A stretch of 64,000 nucleotides of DNA from a virus. Position 1 is the stretch's first letter; each line of letters starts with the position of its first letter. Of this stretch, positions 57,264 through 64,000 are shown one piece after another. The notes under the pieces were generated by a model, which made no database searches, was not told the DNA's origin, and saw only the letters and a program-made list of their open reading frames with translations. Location: positions 48,651 to 112,650 of the IMG/VR virus record IMGVR_UViG_3300036832_000786; one strand, given 5' to 3'. The position numbers and the translations under genes were made by a program.

Positions 57264-58034
57264 ATGGCAGCGGTTATGCCCAGCACTCTGGCTGGGCTTC
57301 CGAAAAACATGCTGGCGTATGCCGGGTTCCAACCGGCGTTCTTTATGCCGCATCGCCGGTCGATCGGTGGTATCGTCGCCCAGGTGACAATTGACGAACA
57401 GGCCAGTGACGACGTACAGATCACGGAGCATCCGGTCGAGCAAGGGGCACCGATAGCGGATCATGCTTTTAAGCGCCCTTCGGTGGTGACGATCCGCGCC
57501 GGGTGGTCACGGCAGTACGCTTATGATCTGAGTGCGGAGAGCGGTGTCTACGGTTTGTTGCTGTCCTGGCAGGCGGCGCTGTTGCCGTTTGACGTGATCA
57601 CTGGTAAGCGTAACTACACAAATATGTTGATCGAGCGGTTACAGGTACAAACCGATCAGCATTCCGAGTTCGCGTTGATGGCGACAATCACCTGTCGTCA
57701 GGTGATCATTGTCAGTACCTCGACCACTACGTCGAAAATGTCATCCACCAGTGACAGTTCCCAGAGTGATCCGTCCAAGACTGGGGGTGAGAAAAACAGC
57801 GGTGACAAATCGGCAACGCAAACCGGTACAGTGCCGGACCCGGAAACTGCCGGGCCGACATCACCGGGTGTTTTTGGTCAGGCTGGTGGACCCGACCCCG
57901 AAACCGCTTTTATGAACCCGGCGGTCTCGACACCCGCAGCTAATGCGGTCAATAACCAAATGAATGCGAACGGTGCTCAAGCACCAAACAACCCTCCGGT
58001 TGAAACTGTTGATCCATTCAAAGAAGGCTTTTAA
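57264..58034 (+). CDS. Dit-like baseplate protein
   Basis: 256 residues. GIVAQVTIDEQASDDVQITE then HPVEQGAPIADHAFKRPSVV and FDVITGKRNYTNMLIERLQV are the conserved features of the Dit-like phage tail protein N-terminal domain (TEHPVExGAxIxDH; TGKRxYxNML). The last 100 residues are Pro/Ser/Thr/Asn-rich and probably disordered. Expected in the baseplate around the tube end. Confidence 0.8.
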   Translation: MAAVMPSTLAGLPKNMLAYAGFQPAFFMPHRRSIGGIVAQVTIDEQASDDVQITEHPVEQGAPIADHAFKRPSVVTIRAGWSRQYAYDLSAESGVYGLLLSWQAALLPFDVITGKRNYTNMLIERLQVQTDQHSEFALMATITCRQVIIVSTSTTTSKMSSTSDSSQSDPSKTGGEKNSGDKSATQTGTVPDPETAGPTSPGVFGQAGGPDPETAFMNPAVSTPAANAVNNQMNANGAQAPNNPPVETVDPFKEGF

Positions 58035-58363
58035 TGACTACCATTTGGGAAATTCCGTTGACACCGCAGACGCAGCGTATGCGGATCGATATCAGTGGTA
58101 CCAATTACACGCTGCATTTTAAGTACAACAGTGTCTGCGATACTTGGGTTATGGATGTCAACGATACCGCCGACACACCGATCCTGGAAGGTATCCCGCT
58201 GGTCACCGGTACCGATTTGTTTGGTCAGTTCCGCTATCTGGGGATTGGTGGTGGGTTACCGATGATCGTGATGACGATCGGGCCGGGCCGGTCACCGGAT
58301 GATATACCGAATTACCAGAACTTGGGTATTGACGGTCATCTCTACTTCAAGACCCTGGTGTGA
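58034..58363 (+). CDS. Baseplate plug-like protein (Pam3 gp18-like)
   Basis: 109 residues, TAATG overlap. [59 protein letters not shown] and [20 protein letters not shown] match the small plug family of simple myovirus baseplates. It sits between the Dit-like and spike genes, as in related phages. Confidence 0.75.
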   Translation: MTTIWEIPLTPQTQRMRIDISGTNYTLHFKYNSVCDTWVMDVNDTADTPILEGIPLVTGTDLFGQFRYLGIGGGLPMIVMTIGPGRSPDDIPNYQNLGIDGHLYFKTLV

Positions 58364-58365
58364 CG

Positions 58366-62745
<4,380 letters not shown>

Positions 62746-62755
62746 GGATTTTCTA

Positions 62756-63727
62756 GTGGCGCTCGATTTCCCCAACAGCCCTACCAACGGTCAGATATAT
62801 GTGGCCGGTGATGGTAGCTGGCTGTGGGATACCCAGAAGTGGAAGTCGGGTAACGGTGTCGGGTTCCTCACGACCATCGGTGACACACCGCCGCCGAACC
62901 CTCAACCGGGGTTATTGTGGTGGAACTCGTCACCCGGTATCGGGCAACTGTATGTGTCCTATAACGACGGTTCCTCACAACAGTGGGTCGCCGCCAGTAA
63001 CATGGGTGGCGGGTTGTACCTGCCGTTGACCGGTGGGACGGTTACCGGTAGCGTTACGATCAAGAACAACCTGACGGTAGGTGGCGGCGGTCTTGGTGAT
63101 CTCTATATTGGTACTAACGATTATATCTTCTGGAATGCTGGTTCGCCTTCCAGTCCTTATATGTATGCCTCTTCTGACAATGCTGGTATGTACCTTATTA
63201 TGGGGAATGTGGCTGGTTCGTTGATTGCGTTTGGTACTTACACCGGAACTGCGGGATCGATTAATAGTAACGGTGTGATGAATGTTACTGGTTCTTATCA
63301 AGTTAACGGGCGCAATGTCACGCCGGGGCAGATCGGCTTTGCCAGTTCGTTCCCAAATACCGTTCCCGCCGGGACTGCGGCAGGAATGATGGGCTTTGGT
63401 CGCCTCTTTACGCCCTATAGTAGCACGCGTGTGTTGGCGGTTATAACGGGTTCTCTGACGTTTAATACACTCAATGCCACTGGTAGTGCATATCTGCGCT
63501 ATGGGACTGGGACACCACCGGTTAATGGTGCGACTTCAGCCGGGGCGACGATTAATATGCAACAGTGTGCGACAAGTACAGCGAATGCTTTTCAGATACC
63601 CGTTACATTGATTGGTGTTGTAACTGGACTAACGATTGGCACGCAGTATTGGTTTGATGTGTATCTGAATGTGAGTCCCGGTACGGGTATTTTCTTTAGT
63701 GACGGCTACACGTTTCTAGAGGTCTAG
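62756..63727 (+). CDS. Tail fibre protein
   Basis: 323 residues from GTG 62756 with TGAGGA at good spacing. It starts ALDFPNSPTNGQIYVAGDGS with WLWDTQKW, then the module [20 protein letters not shown] with SSQQWV also found in the spike and in the next gene, then LPLTGGTVTGSVTIKNNLTV, a beta-helix-like stretch typical of fibres. The C-terminal 120 residues (VLAVITGSLTFNTLNATGSA, IGTQYWFDVYLNVSPGTG) are a likely receptor-binding head. Confidence 0.7.
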   Translation: MALDFPNSPTNGQIYVAGDGSWLWDTQKWKSGNGVGFLTTIGDTPPPNPQPGLLWWNSSPGIGQLYVSYNDGSSQQWVAASNMGGGLYLPLTGGTVTGSVTIKNNLTVGGGGLGDLYIGTNDYIFWNAGSPSSPYMYASSDNAGMYLIMGNVAGSLIAFGTYTGTAGSINSNGVMNVTGSYQVNGRNVTPGQIGFASSFPNTVPAGTAAGMMGFGRLFTPYSSTRVLAVITGSLTFNTLNATGSAYLRYGTGTPPVNGATSAGATINMQQCATSTANAFQIPVTLIGVVTGLTIGTQYWFDVYLNVSPGTGIFFSDGYTFLEV

Positions 63728-63737
63728 TCCGGTGCCT

Positions 63738-64000
63738 ATGAATTTCCCTGACGCACCAACCAACGGCCAGACCTTTACGTCCGGTGGTGTAGTGTGGTCA
63801 TGGAATGGTGTATCCTGGAATCCGACATCGACACCGGGTGGTGCCGGTGTCTCGAATGTGTTTATTGGAGACACAGCACCGAGTAACTCTGTCAACGGGA
63901 ACCTGTGGTGGAACTCGTCACCCGGTGACGGTCAACTGTACACCTTTTTTAACGACGGAACCTCTTCCCAGTGGGTGGTGTCAAACAATTTGGGGGCCGG
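63738..64000 (+). CDS. Tail fibre protein (3' end outside window)
   Basis: Starts at ATG 63738 or GTG 63732, in the same form as the previous gene. MNFPDAPTNGQTFTSGGVVW is followed by NGNLWWNSSPGDGQLYTFFN and SSQWVVSNN, the same N-terminal module as the 62756 protein, so this is a paralogous fibre. The frame is still open at the right edge of the window. Confidence 0.7.
   Translation, partial: MNFPDAPTNGQTFTSGGVVWSWNGVSWNPTSTPGGAGVSNVFIGDTAPSNSVNGNLWWNSSPGDGQLYTFFNDGTSSQWVVSNNLGA

Overview
This window is part of the genome of a large, strictly lytic-looking tailed phage with a contractile tail (myovirus morphology). Nearly every gene is on the + strand, genes are packed with ATGA/TGATG overlaps, and start sites often carry extended Shine-Dalgarno sequences of the GGAGGTGAC type. 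Base composition is moderately GC-rich. Small accessory genes of the DUF3309 and DUF2934 types, common in Hyphomicrobiales, suggest an alphaproteobacterial host, but that is inference.

Layout. (1) About 0-12 kb, replication and recombination: a uracil-DNA-glycosylase/family A DNA polymerase fusion cut by the left window edge, a clamp-loader-like AAA+ ATPase, a UvsY-like mediator, a gp32-like ssDNA-binding protein, a UvsX/RecA recombinase, small zinc-binding and winged-helix proteins, and the SbcD/SbcC (T4 gp47/gp46) pair. SbcD is interrupted by an intein exactly at its GDIH metal-binding motif. (2) About 12-27 kb, accessory and packaging: the terminase small subunit, large subunit and portal genes are separated by tiny genes, a GH16 glycoside hydrolase, and 13 clusters of a degenerate 36-37 bp repeat. 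(3) About 27-42 kb, head: structural proteins with module-marker motifs, a MuF-type head protein, a 1,593-residue polyvalent protein with two ADP-ribosyltransferase-like domains and a metallopeptidase motif, a DUF2213 protease-like protein, candidate scaffold, cement protein and DUF2184-type major capsid protein. (4) About 42-51 kb, head-tail junction: DUF4054 adaptor, gp10-like and neck proteins, and the DUF3383 tail sheath, followed by a free-standing GIY-YIG homing endonuclease and a tRNA-His. (5) About 51-64 kb, tail: tail tube, a tail-assembly chaperone with a convincing -1 frameshift site, a tape measure carrying an SGNH hydrolase domain, hub, Dit-like protein, baseplate plug, a Gp138-type spike with collagen-like fibre regions, and further fibre genes running off the right edge.

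The genes form a normal phage programme: the left block copies and recombines DNA, the terminase/portal block packages it, the middle block builds the head, and the right block builds a contractile tail. No integrase, repressor or lysis cassette was recognised.

The most unusual feature is the repeat family: about 85 copies by hand count of GAYAGAMACA-N8-GARYGARYCA, spaced 36-37 bp apart and confined to intergenic space between about 8 and 27.4 kb. The last unit of several clusters merges with the ribosome-binding region of the next gene, and some units provide the last codons of the preceding gene. I do not recognise it as a described element.
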